Assembly (NCBI GenBank): GCA_944320415.1
Contig: CALUHJ010000002.1
Coordinates: forward strand, 124,001-188,000
Direction of reading: 5' to 3'
DNA from: an uncultured Bacteroidales bacterium
Lineage (GTDB): Bacteria > Bacteroidota > Bacteroidia > Bacteroidales > P3
Length of the DNA: 64,000 nucleotides
Shown here one piece after another: positions 62,865-64,000 of this stretch. The notes under the pieces were generated by a model. That model saw nothing but the letters and a program-made list of their open reading frames with translations, was not told the DNA's origin and made no database searches. How positions within the stretch are numbered: position 1 is the first letter of the stretch; the number at the start of each line of letters is the position of its first letter. Made by a program: the position numbers and the translations under genes.

Positions 62865-64000
62865 ATGAAAAAGACGATAATATTGACATTGAGTCTGTTT
62901 GCTTTTTGCAGCGCCATGTCACAAAGTGCGGATTTTCCATTGTATTTCAGCAATCTCGGACTGAACGGTACTGCCAACTACATAAGCAGGGCAGGTGCCT
63001 TGGGTGCTGTAGGAGGTGACATAATGTCCTCAAATTACAACCCTGCAGGACTTGGTATCTACAAAGGAAATGAGGTGACCTTTTCTTCAGGTATAAACTT
63101 CAATTTCATGGACGCCAACAGCGACGGACTGAAATCGGATGACAACAGGACAAGTTACAATTTCGGCAACTTCGGAATGGTAGGCACGTTCAGAACCGGC
63201 TCAAAGGGATTAAAATACATTCAATTGGCTTTCGGCCTTAACAGACTGAAAAACTTCAGCGGAAGAACGAAAATAATGCGTAATGGAGTCACTACCTCAT
63301 ACATAGACCATACGGTAATGGATGCAATAGTAGCGGCTAATGATGCAGAAAACGACTTCATACAGGCAGGAGTGATAAACGTGGCAGATGACGGCACAAT
63401 ATCCTCTGTATATGAAAGCGGAACATTCAACCAAATAAAGCAGATAACTCAAACAGGTTACGTAAACGAAGTAAGCTTCTCGTTCAGCGGAAACGTAGAC
63501 GACATGCTTTATTTTGGTGCAACAGTAGGTATTCCTTACGCAGAATACAAAAGTGTAAGCACTTTCTCGGAAGAAAGAATTAACGACAACGGTGAATCCA
63601 ACGGTCATTACAATTATAACGAAGTTCAGGAACTGAGCGCATCAGGTGTCAATTTCAAATTGGGTGCAATCGTCAAACCAATAAACTTCTTGAGAATAGG
63701 AGCTGCCATACATACTCCTACATATTACTACGTGGAAGACGACTATTACTCCAAGGTGGTTTACAATTCTGCCTCCGGAAGCGTAGGCCCTACATTCGTC
63801 TACGACATTCAGACTCCTTTCAGATTTTTGGGAAGCCTCGCTTTGGTCTTCGGTGACAACAAAAGCAAGGTGGCAGGAACGATAAGCGCCGATTACGAAT
63901 ATGCAGACTACAAGGCAATGAAGTTCAGAATGGAAGACGATGTGATGTTCGAAACAGACCTGAACAATATTATAGACAACATATTCAGACCTGCCAATAC
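62865..64000 (+). CDS. FadL/OMPP1-family outer membrane transporter (partial, cut by window end)
   Basis: At least 378 residues, still open at the window edge. The signal peptide ends SAMSQS. The mature N-terminus NGTANYISRAGALGAVGGDIMSSNYNPAGLGIYKGNE-like stretch is the OMPP1/FadL/TodX hallmark: a Gly-rich plug followed by beta strands. Such barrels take up hydrophobic compounds; in Bacteroidota some act in protein secretion or heme uptake. It starts 23 nt after the Tyr/Trp-rich lipoprotein gene and probably shares its promoter at 61581-61610. Confidence 0.88.
   Translation, partial: MKKTIILTLSLFAFCSAMSQSADFPLYFSNLGLNGTANYISRAGALGAVGGDIMSSNYNPAGLGIYKGNEVTFSSGINFNFMDANSDGLKSDDNRTSYNFGNFGMVGTFRTGSKGLKYIQLAFGLNRLKNFSGRTKIMRNGVTTSYIDHTVMDAIVAANDAENDFIQAGVINVADDGTISSVYESGTFNQIKQITQTGYVNEVSFSFSGNVDDMLYFGATVGIPYAEYKSVSTFSEERINDNGESNGHYNYNEVQELSASGVNFKLGAIVKPINFLRIGAAIHTPTYYYVEDDYYSKVVYNSASGSVGPTFVYDIQTPFRFLGSLALVFGDNKSKVAGTISADYEYADYKAMKFRMEDDVMFETDLNNIIDNIFRPAN

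Overview
The window looks like chromosome of a Bacteroidota (Bacteroidales-type) bacterium. The support is AT-rich DNA, repeated TAnnTTTG -7 boxes that in six cases sit 19-21 bp from a TTG/TTTG -33 box, few Shine-Dalgarno sites, and family forms typical of the phylum: a long IspG with a middle insert, IleS with GIHH in place of HIGH, a DksA-like protein that has lost its zinc cysteines, paired ExbD genes, an FadL/OMPP1 porin and archaeal/eukaryal-type ProS. I cannot name the genus. No prophage, IS, CRISPR array or rRNA was seen. Almost everything is housekeeping, tightly packed in operons on both strands.

Layout: (1) 1-8.5 kb: the end of an unknown gene and a lipoprotein on +, then a minus-strand MerR-ddl-alkaline phosphatase-ahcY-ABC exporter-LTA-synthase-like run. 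(2) 8.7-13.7 kb: minus-strand operon LutA-like-radical SAM-rlmN-ispG-nuclease. (3) 13.8-17.1 kb: trmN6 and a minus-strand exbB-(4-TM protein)-exbD-exbD operon. (4) 17.1-20.5 kb: minus-strand lipoprotein-frr-dksA-like-lspA-hemolysin/CorC operon. (5) 20.6-25.4 kb: plus-strand pssA-purS-queA-pyrH-C69 dipeptidase, closed by a 30-bp palindromic terminator. (6) 25.4-31.8 kb: tripartite RND efflux pump plus a HAD phosphatase. (7) 31.8-37.7 kb: minus-strand atpE-F-H-A-G-nadB, a partial ATP synthase operon lacking atpB, atpD and atpC. (8) 37.8-39.2 kb: tRNA-Lys, tRNA-Thr and an M20 peptidase that starts 2 nt after the tRNA. (9) 39.3-43.8 kb: minus-strand lysS-ctp-purM. (10) 44-50.8 kb: conserved unknown-gmk-unknown-SpoIIE phosphatase, two Sel1-repeat proteins and phosphohexomutase. 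(11) 51-57.6 kb: butyrate kinase, tRNA-Phe (minus), ileS-lipB-pyrF and initiator tRNA. (12) 57.6-61.5 kb: ECF sigma factor-anti-sigma-outer membrane protein operon and proS (minus). (13) 61.6-64 kb: a Tyr/Trp-rich lipoprotein and an FadL/OMPP1 porin cut by the window edge.

The most unusual signal is not a gene. A short hairpin-forming sequence family, built around ATTCAGAAAAGAAAAAA, occurs between genes near 8.6, 39.28 and 50.93 kb. Closely related DNA also lies inside two unrelated reading frames, the anti-sigma factor near 59.05 kb and the conserved unknown gene near 44.35 kb, where it encodes nearly the same peptide (ETKKExNxFRKEK). This resembles, by analogy only, palindromic elements that insert in frame into genes, such as those of Rickettsia. 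A second oddity is three exact-period 22-bp repeats, each an AAAAAGT..ACTTTT palindrome, between the HAD gene and nadB.
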